From Pterobdella sp. o SKG-2022 (taxonomy: Eukaryota > Annelida > Clitellata > Hirudinida > Piscicolidae): a DNA stretch of 64,000 nucleotides. A program made the translations under genes and the position numbers. Positions 20,801 to 33,371 of the stretch are shown here, piece by piece; within the stretch, counting starts at the first letter, position 1, and the number at the start of each line of letters is the position of its first letter. The notes beneath the pieces are model-generated. The model made no database searches. It saw only the letters and a program-made list of their open reading frames with translations, and was not told where the DNA came from. Where the stretch lies: positions 4,073,969-4,137,968 of the forward strand of contig OZ038326.1 of the NCBI GenBank assembly GCA_964035795.1. The letters are read 5' to 3'.

Positions 20801-22248
20801 AAAACTCAGTTTTAGTCTGCGAAGAATTAATTGACAATAAAATTTGATTGTTCTGATGGACATGATATAGCAACTGGCAATCCAACAAGCCGCTTTTAGG
20901 ATTTATGTTGATTTTATTTCTATTTTTATCTTATTAGTTATTATTTTTGTATTTATGCTTTTAATATCTTTATTTTTATAATATTTATTATTTAAATTCC
21001 TCATGTTAATGAACCTTTCATGAATTTGCACTGATCTTTTTTGAAAATTTGTTTCAAATATCAGTTTTTTTTATTTCAAATTTGTTTCAAATAGTAATTT
21101 TTTTTTATTTCAAATCAATTCAAAAACAAATCAATTTTATTGCATGAACTGATTCTGTAACATGGGAAAAATAATTTAGACCTTATATGGTAGCCATTTA
21201 ATCATTAAACAAATGAGAAAATAAAAGAAGAATATATTAAACCATGGATATAATGGCAAATTAAAACATTGATACAATGAATAATATCTTAAGTATCATT
21301 ATTAAATGATTGATATAATAGATAGATTGCTATAATAACTGAATTTCAACACTCAAATAAGTATAATTGACTAGAGAAAAAATTAAAACAGAAACTATGA
21401 TAAAAACCATGAAAAGTATTCTCATTATATTCAAAAACTGAATCAAAACGGATGAAAAGTAAAAATCTTATCATTATATAGTGATAAAATGCCACCATAG
21501 CTTTAATGGTGGATGGACAAGATTTGATAAAGATAAATGATGATTCAAGTAAACATCATTTTAGTATAAATATATATTAATCCAATTTAAATGGAAAATT
21601 AACACAATCTTTGTAAAAATATATCAATTCAAATTTAACGCAGCATCTTTAATAAATTTCCCATAAATTGACGTTGAAAACTGTTGACAACTCAAATATT
21701 TTTTTTGCGCTACATCAACATTTAAATTCTAGGTATGTTTTTTTTGATGAATTATTATATTTTAATCAATATCAAACGCATCTTAATTCAAATAACTTCA
21801 ATAAACTCTTCAATAAAACTTATTGGTGTTTTTTAAATTGAAAAAATTTAAAAGTGAAAACCAATAAAAAACCATGGAAGGATAATTATTGATTTTTTAA
21901 TCAATGTCAAAATTATCTTTTACATGTTATAAAAATTAAAATTAGATAAAAATCCGCGTTTTAAAATGCACATCAAAACTTAAATCAATTTTGGTCTCTA
22001 AATACATCAATAAGCACTGGACTCAATAGTAATTTGAGACAAAAAAAATAACACACGAATAACAAATAATAAAAAAATAAAAATGAAAATAAACTCAAAA
22101 TTTCATTATTTGATAAACCTACAGTCAGCCATCCAACACCCACAACAAAACAAAAGCACCAAACTGACTAAAATACTCAAATGCATTAGTAATACATCTT
22201 TAATAATCGTTAAACTCCGCAAATGAAAGCGGGTAACACAAAAAAACC

Positions 22249-25200
22249 TCAACTGGTCGTAAGTTCACTTGCCTCAGCGTCATCTTTATTCTCGGTTACA
22301 ACTTTCTTATAAGTCTTTGAGTCGATACTTTTCGTTACAGTTCTGTTTAAAGTGAGGACTTTGTTATTTTTTGCTGTAGTTATTTCTTGCTTGAGAAGGG
22401 GTGAAACAAAAAATTTTCTCAAAATATATTCTTGTTTTGCCTTGGTTTCGTAGCGGATAGGAGGCGAAACGTGACTATTTCCGTTGTTCCCTTTGAGGTT
22501 CTGGTGTATGTATAGTGTTTACTGTTGCTATAAACTATTATAACTTATATTATTCTTGAAATAAATGTATATAGGCAAAAAATCTGATGAGTATTCAGTA
22601 GTAGTTTTGACAAAACACTGCCATTAAAAAAAGAGCTTGAAGCCATTACATTTATAATCCTGCATTGTATGGCATTGTGACTGCCCATTGTGTATTCACC
22701 TTATCGATCTGCTGTAGTTTTACTTCTAAAGAAAGGATTTTCTGGTTGAGCTTGGAGATGGAGTCATTGACCTCTTGTAAGAACTCCTGTGTGGTAAGGT
22801 GCTTGAGGTGATTTGTAATATAGAATAAATTTTCATCAGAGATGTATAATAACAATAAAAAAATAAAAATATTATTGTTATTGGTATCTACAAAAATGTT
22901 GATGATTAACTATAATATATTGAAAATCTAACAAAAGAAATATTAAACACAGCTGAATTCGGCTATAAACGAAATCGATTTGAAGCGAAAATATAGCAGC
23001 TTTTTAGTCATCTTTTTATTATTATTATGTTATTTTTATTAAAATTATTATTATTGTACTAGTGAAATTATTATTATTCTTAAAATCATTATTATTATTA
23101 TTATTGTACTAGTATTGTTACTATGTATATAATTATTTTTCGTCTTTAGACATAATCACAGCTTACAATGAATTCTAATAATTCCTCGATACGCATCTAT
23201 ATCGATTTTTTCAATACTGTCCATGTTTAATTTGAGGGAGTCCATGTCCTAATGGCGGCATAATTCCAATAATTCGAAAATATTCCAACTTACCAAAATA
23301 ATAGAATATGGAAAACGTGTATGCTCTTACCAGCTTACCTCAAAATTGAAAAATCAAGAAAAAATAGACATCATCAACCAACATACTAGCATCTTCAAAA
23401 CCAAGAGCTAGAAAAATTCTATATAAATCTCATATCAGGTATGAAAAAACCTCAAATCGAATATATGGTTTATAAATGGAGATTTCAACAGTAAAATTGG
23501 AAAAAATAAGTCATTCACACAGAGAGAGCATAACAAAGGTTGCTAGAATAAAAATGGGGTGATTTTGGAAGATTTCATGCAAGAAAACAACCTTTTTGCA
23601 TTCAACAAAGCGTTAGTATTAATATCATTATTACTCCTATCAGCATCGATACTCAACCTGGTTCTTTATGATCTTCAATGACAACTTTGTGTTCTGCAGT
23701 TGAGTGACATTGTGGCAAACACTCTGCGCAGGTTTTATCATTTTATTATGTTCGATGTTAGTTCTTATTAATACTAATTTTTCATCATAATTCATAACAT
23801 TATTATTAAAAAAAAAAACTATTTTAAAATTTACTATTAGTAACATCGTCATCACCAATAGAACCCCTATCATTGATAGTCTTATAAACTACTCATAACA
23901 ATAACTATCTCAACCCCTATCCCCTCCTACCTTCATATCCTGCTCTAAGAGGCTCTGATTCACTTGTGATTTCTGTATTGGTTGGTGGTTTTAATGCAAC
24001 TTGGAAAAATGAATTGACGCCAGAGAATTATAAATATAAATTCATACGCATAAGCTATCAGCCCTGAATGCTTAATTAAAACAAACCCATAATCAGATGA
24101 CTGTGTTCAACGCATAATCAATAAAATATTTGAATAGATCATTTTTAATAACAGAATTTTAAACACTTGTAGTCTTTCACTACGAAGTGCGAAGCTTTTC
24201 GTTAACAGTTTAACGTTTTCAAGTATGGAATAATTACTATTACACACCTGATCTATATAATTAACACTAGTATGAAAATAAAAATAATAATAATAAATAA
24301 TAATAATACAAATTAAAAACATTAAATACCTGATTAACCAGGATCTTCTTCACTTGCTCATGCAAATCTTCAATATGACTACTTAATGAGACCACCGACT
24401 GTTTTATTATTGTTATTGTGTTGTTGTATACATATTGGTATATTTTGTTGATATTATTGTATAATATAAAAATTTATCATTGTTAATAATTATACTATTA
24501 TGAATTTCTGAGCGCTTCTGAAGTAACTTTTGCTTGTAAACTAGGTTCTATATAAAACTTTATGGTAAAAATAATAATTGATAAGATACCTTGGAGAGTT
24601 GAATGATGATATCTCTGGACTGTGATGAATTCAATAGTTCTATCTGAGAAACGATAATTATTAAGTTTAAAAATGATAATGATAATATAAATAACAAAAA
24701 TAATAATAATAATACCAAAAATAATAAACATAAGATAAAAGGTAACAATGAATAGATAAAGCGCCTCTGAAGCAACCTTGAATTGATAACTGTGCGCTAT
24801 AAAAATCTTAATGATAATAATTGGATAATACTTCTTTATTGATATTTTCAATGGCAGAGGTTATATGTAAATCTCCCAGACTGGCTTTCATATTTTTCAT
24901 TTGTACTGCCATCTGTAGGAGAGTATTATTGTGCATTTGAAATTATTTTTCTTGATTTATGATTAGTATTATTATTATGCTTTGAATAAACATCTATGTA
25001 AAAAAATGGGCTATACAAAACTTGATTGAGACTTCATAGAACAGCATTATAAATTGACTATTAATTCATACTATTCCAGTTTAAGCAAAGAAATGATTAT
25101 AATGAATTCAAAAGGTGATTACTTCTCCAGATTTAGCTTCGAGTTCCTTCATTTTGTTTTGAGCATCTAGTTCTCCTGTGTTAACTGCATGTTTTTAAAT

Positions 25201-25800
25201 ACTAAGCTTTGTGTTTCAGTATACAATTCATGCTTCGGAATGGCAATGAAAGTTGATTTAGATAACAAAAGGACTATATTAGGAATAATGAAAATTTATT
25301 GAAATATCATTAAAAATGGCAGAAAACTCACAAGTGACCATTTGTACTTTGAGGTCTCGGACTTGTTCCTTTAGTTGCAACTGCATCCAAATGAGCCCTC
25401 CAACTGAAGCAATGGCAATGATGATGATCACAAAGTGGAAGAGCATTGAGAGCACATAACAACTGTGGTTTTAAGAATCATAAAGTGTCTAGATTATGAT
25501 AGAGATAAAAGGGTTTTGATGAATCATATTTCACATTATCAGCTTTCTTGATTGAGAAATGTGATGTGGAATAGTAACTTTCACTTTTGATTAGAGTCTA
25601 TAAAACTTGAATTGATATAAAAATATACATTATTGATTTTGACAATAATAAAACACTAACTTTGACACATTGTCTCGATCTGTCTGCAAAAGTTCTTCAC
25701 TTTCTGACGAGAATGAAACATTCCTGAGTAATTCATGACTTCCATTCTTGATAGGTTTCATTCTAGAGGCCATAGCATCTAACTCTCGCCTCTTCTTCAT
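22249..25800 (-). CDS. EFCAB14: EFCAB14-like single-pass membrane coiled-coil protein lacking EF-hands, 10 exons
   Basis: Molecular role unknown even for the vertebrate family. Exons: 25800-25661, 25462-25332, 25184-25123, 24912-24832, 24643-24590, 24398-24330, 23972-23931, 23723-23658, 22786-22700, 22500-22249; phases agree, 327 residues. The start MKKRRELDAM is close to human EFCAB14 (MKKRKELNAL), followed by a HELLR segment, an acidic Ser/Glu stretch, then a transmembrane helix (about residues 50-72) ending GGLIWMQLQLKE, as in EFCAB14 (VGLVWMQVALKE). The remainder is heptad-like coiled coil with an NVT glycosylation sequon, so a type II topology is likely. The last exon is basic and ends ASELTTS. 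The two C-terminal EF-hands of vertebrate EFCAB14 (495 residues) are absent. Orthology is based on the N-terminal third only. FOXRED1 ends 312 bp upstream on the same strand. Confidence 0.7.
23280..23620 (+). mobile_element. Degenerate LINE endonuclease fragment, antisense in an intron
   Basis: Plus-strand frames broken by stops read KRVYALTSLPQ and later INGDFNSKIGKNKS and NGVILEDFMQENNLFAFNK. GDFNxKIG followed by NG-x-x-LxxFMxxNNLxxxN is characteristic of the apurinic-type endonuclease domain of non-LTR retrotransposons. It lies between the last two intervals of EFCAB14-like exons and is clearly dead. Confidence 0.6.
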
Positions 25801-26112
25801 TCGTTTCGTCGGTTTAAAATCGACGTTGAACCTCGTTTGAGAATCCAGTATTGAAAATTAAATAAAAACTAAGAAAGAACAAAAAAGTTTCTTTTCGAAG
25901 AGTTGTTAAAAATTAATTTAAATAATGAAGTCTATTTCGAAAGGCAGTAAGGTAGCGAAATGATTTTATAAGAATATTTCAAAAAGATTTACTTTTTTAA
26001 AAATAAAATTAAACACTAAATTTTTATTAAATAAAAATATTAGCACAAAAACAGAATACTGAACAAGAGTAACAATAATTTAATACAATAAACGAGGTAT
26101 GAAAATAATTTA
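25801..26112. other. Short intergenic spacer between FOXRED1 and EFCAB14-like genes
   Basis: 312 bp between the FOXRED1 stop codon and the EFCAB14-like start codon, both minus strand. It must hold the FOXRED1 3' UTR and the downstream gene's promoter. An AATAAA on the minus strand (26109-26114) overlaps the FOXRED1 stop codon. Confidence 0.5.
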
Positions 26113-29100
26113 TTAGACCAAATTTTCAGCTTTTTCATTATACATAATTCTATCAAAAGCCATATTTTTAGGTTCAAGCATTTCTACTGTATTTTTCAAC
26201 ATCATTTCCATCACCAAGTTTCCAACTCCAGGAGACAGTTCCTGTTTGAAAAAAGTTATAATTAAAAAAATCTAAAATATAGATTCACATAAAACCATTA
26301 AAAACATAAGACTCCAGCAAGTGAATACGTCCTATTAAGAAAATATTTCCCCATTAATAATTACAAAAACATATCCAACTCATGAAAGCCAAAACACCAA
26401 CCATAGAAGGACCCCCAGCAGCCATGAAAAGATTGAGGAAAAAAGGATGGTTGCCTACTACCAAGCCATTGTCAAAGTCGTTGTAGTCTATGTAGCCTTG
26501 CCAGTGGTCTAGAAGCTGGTGGAACCATTGTTATTATAAGGATAATTATGATAATAATAATAATAATGAGTAGACCACAAGGATAACAATGGAAGTTTCA
26601 TGGTAAAGTTTACTAAATGTTACGAATGATGAGAATTTTTCTATCTTCGCGGTAAAATATGACAATGGCAAAACCAATACAAAATATTATTGAAAAGATT
26701 TAAGCGTAGTATTTTTGTTGATAGTTTCACCTGGACATCATTGAAAGCGGGTATAACGTTAGTAATCTTATTTCTGATGTGGTTATTGAAGTAGTTGACA
26801 CTGTCGAAGTCTTCACTTCCCTGTTGGTTTTAATAGTTATATGTAAAAAAACAATGCCTAAACAAAATCAAAAATAGGTCCATACTATGAAAACAAAGAA
26901 ACATTGAGCAGTGATCATATTGAAAAAAATGATAGATACGTACATAAAAAATGAATAAATAATGAAAAAACACAACCAAGGCGATGAGAAGGTTACTATT
27001 ATTTGTACCTCCACTTGATAATGTAAGTTCATCTTACGAATAAAATAAACTCCCAAAAGTGTTTTCAATTGAATATTTACGTTTGGCTCGAAGAATTAAA
27101 ATGTTACTATTATTAAAATATTAGAATAAAAATTTTCTCATTGCTATTATTATTATTATCTTTAATATTATTATTATCACCAAGGGATGGAGAGCTGTGC
27201 AGATGTATTGAGCTTGGTTGTTGTGCCTACGCAGGAAGAAGTCCTTAAACTGCATCATGGGCATGTCCAGCCCTGGTCCATCCATGCATCCCAGTACGTA
27301 CACGTGTTTCAATCTATGAATATTTATAAATTTATATATAGTAACGTGATAAAATTACAACCAGCTGATGATTGTTTCAAAAAATTTAAAAAAAAAAAAT
27401 GAGTTAAAGATTTTAAAATAAGAAGAAACTATTTCTTAGTGAAAATAGTGTTGGTGATGTAGTTTCATTAACAGTTGATACTTGGAAAATAACAAATACA
27501 AGGATCTATTAAAGAAACCTGGACTTTATAGCAAGAGGGGTATCAGTGAGATGGTCGACACCGATGCCAGCGTACTCTGCTACCTGGCTTGAGCCATGAC
27601 CTGCCGCTAGCACACACCTGGGTGGTGATCATTACGGTATTGTTTAACTAACACATGTATAGTGAGTATTGGGATGTTGTTTAACTAAAGAATTTTGATA
27701 AGAGATTAGAACCACCTGGAAAACCTCAGAGTATGCACTTTGGAAGTTGAGTTAAGCTTGATATCAAGACTTTTCAACATTGGCCTGTTTTCTAACCGTT
27801 GTGTGATTTTGGAAAAGACTCTGCAGCCCTCCTTTCCAAATCCTACCACTTCTCCGTTTATGTATCTTCAGTTAATATATGCATGTTACTAGTATTTTTT
27901 GCTATCACTAATAACAGTATTAATGATATTCATAAAAAAAACAATTATAAAAATGAAAAAATAAAAAACTACCAAAGCAATAATATAACAAAACAATTAT
28001 CATAGCAATCATAAAAGCAATAACACAAATTCTGCTCCTCACTTGACATCCATTGACGCAGCTTTGCCCTTTAAAGCACCAATCAGCAGACCCACGTCAA
28101 AATAACCCTCGTTAGCGTAACCTGTTGTGAGTGAGTCATCAGGTTGCGCAAAGCAGTTTCGGTTGCGCAATAATTTAGTTTATCAGTGCGATATTCCGTG
28201 GTAATGTAGAAGTTAAGAAGTGTTTTGAATTTAAAGAGTTGGTATAACAATAAAAAACTTTGAAATGTCAATATTTCATGAACCCAAAGATTATTGATAC
28301 CTAAAGAAGCTTTACAGATGTGAGTTGAGTCAATCCAATTTTTGAAGGTATTTTGGCATTGTTTGTCATCCAGTAAATCTACATCGACACCCATTGATCT
28401 AGGAAGTGAAAATTTTCAAGTTTTTATGAATGAAAACCACATATACTTAATTATTATGAAAAAAAATAGATAATGATTGGAATAACACATAATATAATTT
28501 TAACAAAAACGTTTTATTTTTACATAATAATATCAAAAACTCAAACCAGCACACCCCATAACCACCACAGACTTTTGGAAAGCAACAGATTTACTCAAAG
28601 TGTTAGCATCATCATCATTCTGAGCCAGAAACATGCAACCCTGATGTACAAAGGATATATCTGGTTGCTGGAAATCTGTGTAGTTTGAAGTTGACGAACA
28701 AGCTGTGTTGAATTACTCAGTGTTTTTTCATAATAATTATTGGATTAGATAGTAGTTTAAAACTATTTAAACAAATTATGGGTCTAATCTTTTATGGAAC
28801 AAACTTCTTTTTAAATAAAATAAGACATAATCATATTATTAAAAAAATACTATTATAATCAACTTCAAAAATTCAGTTTGAAACAAACTCTGAACATTAA
28901 TTTGATTTATTATTATTATCTGAATGAATACCTTGTATTGCTAAATGGGTGTGAACATTTCTGTAAAAGTCTGCTGAAAACTTGGCCATTTGAATGTAAT
29001 CTTTTCTCATGAATTGCTGTTTCAAACCTTCATAATACAGGCTGGTTGCTGAGTTTTTCAACTGTTTTTGAGAATATATTGAATAATGAAAAAAAAATAA

Positions 29101-29460
29101 ACAACTTATGAACAAAACATAAAAAATTTTTAAAAAACAAGTTAATTTTTTTACATGAATTATTATAACCAATAAACTATTGTTAGAACAATAATTTAAA
29201 ACTACAGATGTCAAAGTTAAATCACTCACAGATAAATCTTTATCAACAACAGTGACGGTGTAAGATAGAGGACTGAGTTGTTTTATAAAGTAGGCACACA
29301 TCATGCCTACTAAACCCCCTCCAACTATCACTATGTCTGTTTCATAAGGAACTTCTGGCATTTTTCCCGACATTTTTTCTAAGAAAAGATTCAAAGTTTC
29401 ATTTGCATAATTACGTCTTAACTTTGAAGATAGAAAGCTGTAGGCTTTGCGAGAAAACAT
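26113..29460 (-). CDS. FOXRED1: FOXRED1-type mitochondrial FAD-dependent oxidoreductase, complex I assembly factor, 11 exons
   Basis: Family role: flavoprotein needed for assembly of mitochondrial complex I. Exons: 29460-29230, 29061-28932, 28675-28573, 28398-28301, 28121-28043, 27820-27725, 27617-27519, 27313-27181, 26820-26731, 26515-26402, 26241-26113; 433 residues (human 486). The chosen start gives a basic, Ser-rich mitochondrial presequence (MFSRKAYSFLSSKLRR). Seen: Rossmann FAD motif VIVGGGLVG (residues 44-52), VLAAGHGSSQVAEYAGIG (the INAAGAW region), KHVYVLGCMDGPGL matching KRYVYVWHCPQGPGL, and HWQGYIDYNDFDNGLVVGNH matching the GYYDYNTFDQNGVVG block. Where the human protein has GFSGHGLQQAPG this has AAGGPSMELSPG, so the GHG is lost. 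Frame intact. Divergent with TRAK. Confidence 0.9.
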
Positions 29461-29924
29461 TTTTTGACTTTTAAAGCCCGCAATCTCTTTGATAAATGAA
29501 ATTAAAAGTAAATAGAAAAAGTTTAGAACAAAAAACAATTTTTAATTAGGTTTTTTTAGTTGAAAATTTAAAAATTATTTTTTTAAAAATAGCAAAATCA
29601 TTTATTTTATTTAACTTAGTATTATTTTGAAGTTTATATCGTTATTTTTTGCTTATCATATTGAATACATAACTTTTGAATGTATTTTCAATAGTTGAGA
29701 AAAGTAAAACCCATTCCAGTTCTAGTTTTAAAAAAAGTTTTAGGTTAAAAGTAAATGTTGAGCAATGACGAATCGTTGACTGTTTTGTATGAACTTGTTA
29801 CTCAATCATATGCTTTTTAAGTTAATCATTTGAGATATCCGAAATAATTCTCTGATTGGCCGATGATTAACCGACAAACTGGCCGATAAAAATACATTTG
29901 AAAATAAGTTAGCTAACTTTTCAG
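29461..29924. promoter_or_regulatory. Divergent region between FOXRED1 and TRAK
   Basis: 464 bp from the FOXRED1 start codon to the first recognised TRAK coding exon. It contains CCAAT-type elements (GATTGGCCGAT near 29854 and CTGGCCGAT near 29879). The missing first TRAK exon probably lies here. Shared promoter is inferred from orientation. Confidence 0.45.
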
Positions 29925-32900
29925 GACAAAATATTGAATCGTCGATACAGAAAGAACTAGCTTTGGATGGTAACAAATTTGCATTTATAGTTTTGAAAAA
30001 TTTTTATATCAAATATCATTTAATAGATTTTCGTTTCGAAGAAGGTCTGAATGAGCCATGCTCAATATACCTAACAGAAGAAAAATTACCTAGCTTTAAA
30101 TTAAGAAAAAATAAAAACTTTGCTAATTTGAATAATAATAACGAAACTCATATAATTCAAACTCCTTGTCTACCAGCAAGTTATAATCTTGATCTTTCTA
30201 ACAAAACCATTTCTGAAACTCTCAAGTATTTTAGTAAGTTTGAAATTGATAAAATTGTTTTAAGAATATTCAAATCATGATAATTTCCATTTCATTATAG
30301 TTTTAAGTGGAGAGCGCTTAACCCAAATGACCAAAACTTATGATGATCCAGCCACATTTTCTCTGCTTCTTGAAGAAGTAACCATAATTATTGCATTCTA
30401 TGAAAATTATTACATAATAGAGATTAGGATTTTTTTGAACCAAGAATAAATAATAATCAAAAACTCAATAGAAAGAAAAAGATTTGGAATTAGCAGCTCG
30501 GATAGGCCAAAGATTGTTATTGGAAAATGAACGCATGCAGGAAAGAATTCATAACCTGGAGATCTTACATAGCCAGGATGTTGATGAGGTTTGATTAAGA
30601 TAGAGTGTTATACTGATAAAAATTAATGATGATGTCCAAACATGTGGCTATGGAAACTTGAAAGTCTTGATAATTTTGATAATATAAATAAACCTTAATT
30701 ACTTCTTCATAATTTTCACAACTAGATGAAAATGGAAATTAAAAAAAATAAAAAAATTTAAACTTTTCAACTGATTGTTAATCAACCCTTTAAGATTTCC
30801 CAGTTGAAACATGTGATGTGTATCAAAGACACCCTGTTGCAGACATACATTAACTATGAAGATGAAGAAGCAACTGACAACCACCACACCACCACCACCA
30901 ACCATAATGACACTTTAGATAAACTCAATAACAACCAACACTGCTTCAAGTTGCTGCAAGATAGGCTTCAAGCTTTAGAGGATGAGAATCTGCACTTGAA
31001 GGAACAAGCCAAAAGCTTGAGTAGGGTTGCTGAGAGTTTTGAGGAGCAAGAAGATGACCTTGTAAATGATTGTGTTGACCAATTACAAGTGTGTTTCATT
31101 GTTGCTATTATAATTTTTATTTTAATTATTGAACTTTTTGTTGAAAAAGTTTTTTTTCAATATCATTATTAACACTTTTATTGAGAATATTTCTATTTTT
31201 AATAAGAATCTTTTTTTTCAATAAAAATATTTCTGTTTTTAATGAGATTATTATTTTATATTCATATTATTATAATTATCATCAACAATCCTTTGAGGAC
31301 GTAACAGAGTACTTGAATGAGCTGCAGGGAGAGTTGGCAAGGAAGAATGAGGACAATGAAGAGATGCAAGGCAAACTGAACAACATCACTCAACAGATGC
31401 AGGAACTGCATGACCAGGCTGCTAAGGTTTGTGATGGGTTTGTTGGTAGAGTAGGGTTGTATGTGTATATTGACAATTAGTACCTGTTCCACAGTGTGTT
31501 TCCACTATATTAAATTTTTAGCAAGCACTTTGAGTTCTAAAGAAAAGCGGTTTATAAATATTGAATTAAGTTACATTATATATCAATTATAAATGCTGTG
31601 GTTGCTGTTCATAAATAAATCAAAGAAAAAATTAATTTAGGTATATTGACTAAATAATTCAAGTTCAATATACTTCAATAATTGGAACTAATAAAAAAAA
31701 TTAATATTCATTACAGCTGCTCAATCAACATTTTAATATTCATTACAGTTGCTCGATGAGAATGAAACTCTGAGGGAAGAGTTGCATTTAAAGGAAAATA
31801 GCAAGATATTACTGACTGAGGAGGTTTGGTTACATGCTAGTTATACAAAAAATAAGAATTTCATTAATAATTATAAAATTCACTGATACTAATTGTTATC
31901 ACATTAACAGAGTTAACTTGCATATAAACAGATAAGCAGTTGGAAGATGAAGTTGGAAGAGTGTCAGAAGCAGTTGAACGAGACCAAAAGCCTTTTGAAG
32001 CAGGAACATAAAAAGCATCAGCCATCCATCGTGAGGAGGCGTTTGGAGAAGACTTCATCACACAAGCCTGCTAACTCCCTTGCTCGTGAGTTGCAAGATT
32101 GCCTTTGTGGCTACCCTTGCAACAGTGAGCAAAATCTTTCAAGGTTGAACAATGAGCTCTCTTTCTCTCAATCAACTCTTTATAGTGATAATGATGATAT
32201 TAGTCTCATTAATAATCAATTGAATGCTTACGACTTTGATGATATTGAGGAAGATGATGATGATGATAATGGTTTTGGTTCCGTTACTTCATCCATGTTT
32301 GGAGCTCAAGACATGAATCTCAGCCGATCTACCCTGCCTATATTGACCTCATCCCAATTATCTCTACAACCTCACTCTGCCCACCCTCCAAAACACCATT
32401 TTCTATCCAGACCATGTAGCCCTTATGTTCAAAAAAATCTGCACAGTAATTTGAATGTTGTTAAACCTATCGAAGGTTCTCGAACATTGCAACATTGGCA
32501 GTCTCTCGATACACCCTACATTGGTAACCTGCATGTGGCGCAGACTGGAGTGAAGATGAAGGGGGTCAAGGATGCCTTTGGTGCTGAGAAAGTGTTGAGT
32601 TCAGGAAGAAACAGCAATAAATCAAACCTCAAAGAGTCTTATGAACAAATATTTGACAATGTTGGTAAAACATATATAGCATTGGAAGACGATCACAACA
32701 AACCCGGTGACAACAGCATTAAATTAAGAAAAATCGCGAATGAAATAAATCAATCAATAAAATCGCCTGTAGACTCGACAGGAGAGACTACCGACATCTC
32801 TTCGTTTGTGCCTTCATGGTTGCAGAACTTAAACTTCTCATCCAAAGTCAAGGAGTACCTCGCCAAATCTCTCAACTTGCGCAAGTTTACTTCACCACCA

Positions 32901-33371
32901 CGTGATGTAGTGCAGATGGATGTCTTGCCAGGAGTCGATGTGGGTCTCAACCACATCATGTACATCAAGAGGAACAAGAGGAATACTCCCATCAGACTAC
33001 GCCGCAACAACCGACACCATTTCAACCGATTACTCTTAGAGGCGATCTCATCTAAAAATTGTCACAATAAATTTGCATCTTTCTCATCGTTGTCATTGGC
33101 CAAACCCTCAGAAAACGCACCCACCATTTCCCGATCATCATCAAATTTCCTTCCGTCCAATGACACAAACACTTCTGACTGCCAGAGTGCGTTCAAGGCG
33201 CACAAAACCCTTATTGATAAGTGTGCAGGCGATTCAAACCACCACCAAGGCAAGCCCACAATATGCAGTATATTGCATAAGAGCGATCTAACGGAGTTTG
33301 ATCCGGCGGGACAGAGTGGTGTGCGGAGGAATGAAAACACGAAACCATTACCCGATATTCTTATGAATTGA
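29925..33371 (+). CDS. TRAK: TRAK/Milton trafficking adaptor (HAP1_N family), 5' end incomplete
   Basis: Links mitochondrial Miro to kinesin-1 and dynein. Recognised exons: 29925-30233, 30301-30377, 30472-30588, 30804-31088, 31298-31426, 31749-31823, 31932-33371; about 810 residues. The first listed exon has no ATG and begins after an acceptor in phase 1, so an upstream exon with the start is missing from this model. Seen: SETLKYF then GERLTQMTKTYDD, KDLELAARIGQRLLLENERM (the CC1-box that contacts dynein light intermediate chain), DLVNDCVDQL and further HAP1_N coiled coil, SLAREL (resembling the Spindly-type motif), and VVKPIEGSRTLQHWQ, the Milton-domain signature. The C-terminal half is low-complexity and shorter than in vertebrate TRAK1/2. 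The acceptor at 31298 is weak. Confidence 0.9.
31481..31580 (+). mobile_element. SINE tail fragment in TRAK intron
   Basis: Contains CACAGTGTGTTTCCACTATA, AGCAAGCACTTT and GCGGTTTATAAATATTGAAT, in the same order as the tail of the SINE at 55378-55567. The tRNA-like head is missing, so this is a 5'-truncated copy. Confidence 0.55.

Larger units (their letters stand above)
14815..22248. other. 7.4 kb gene-poor region upstream of HLX
   Basis: No exon with conserved protein content was found on either strand. It is AT-rich with short simple repeats such as GATA units near 19940-19965. Two GC-richer islands (16683-16800 and 17745-17880) stand out and are listed separately. In an otherwise tightly packed window this may be the cis-regulatory domain of HLX, but that is inference. 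Confidence 0.5.

Noticed and set aside
20616..20888. 90-codon minus-strand hydrophobic frame
   Set aside because: AT-driven composition, no splice context and no recognisable motif; considered chance.
26960..27030. Extra FOXRED1 exon
   Set aside because: A short open stretch with plausible splice sites, but direct joining of 27181 to 26820 is in phase and matches the family alignment without it.
29755..29820. Start exon for TRAK at ATG 29755
   Set aside because: No donor in this frame leaves phase 1, which the next exon needs, so it was left unassigned.
32750..33340. Antisense frames in the last TRAK exon
   Set aside because: Shadows of a long, clearly coding plus-strand exon.
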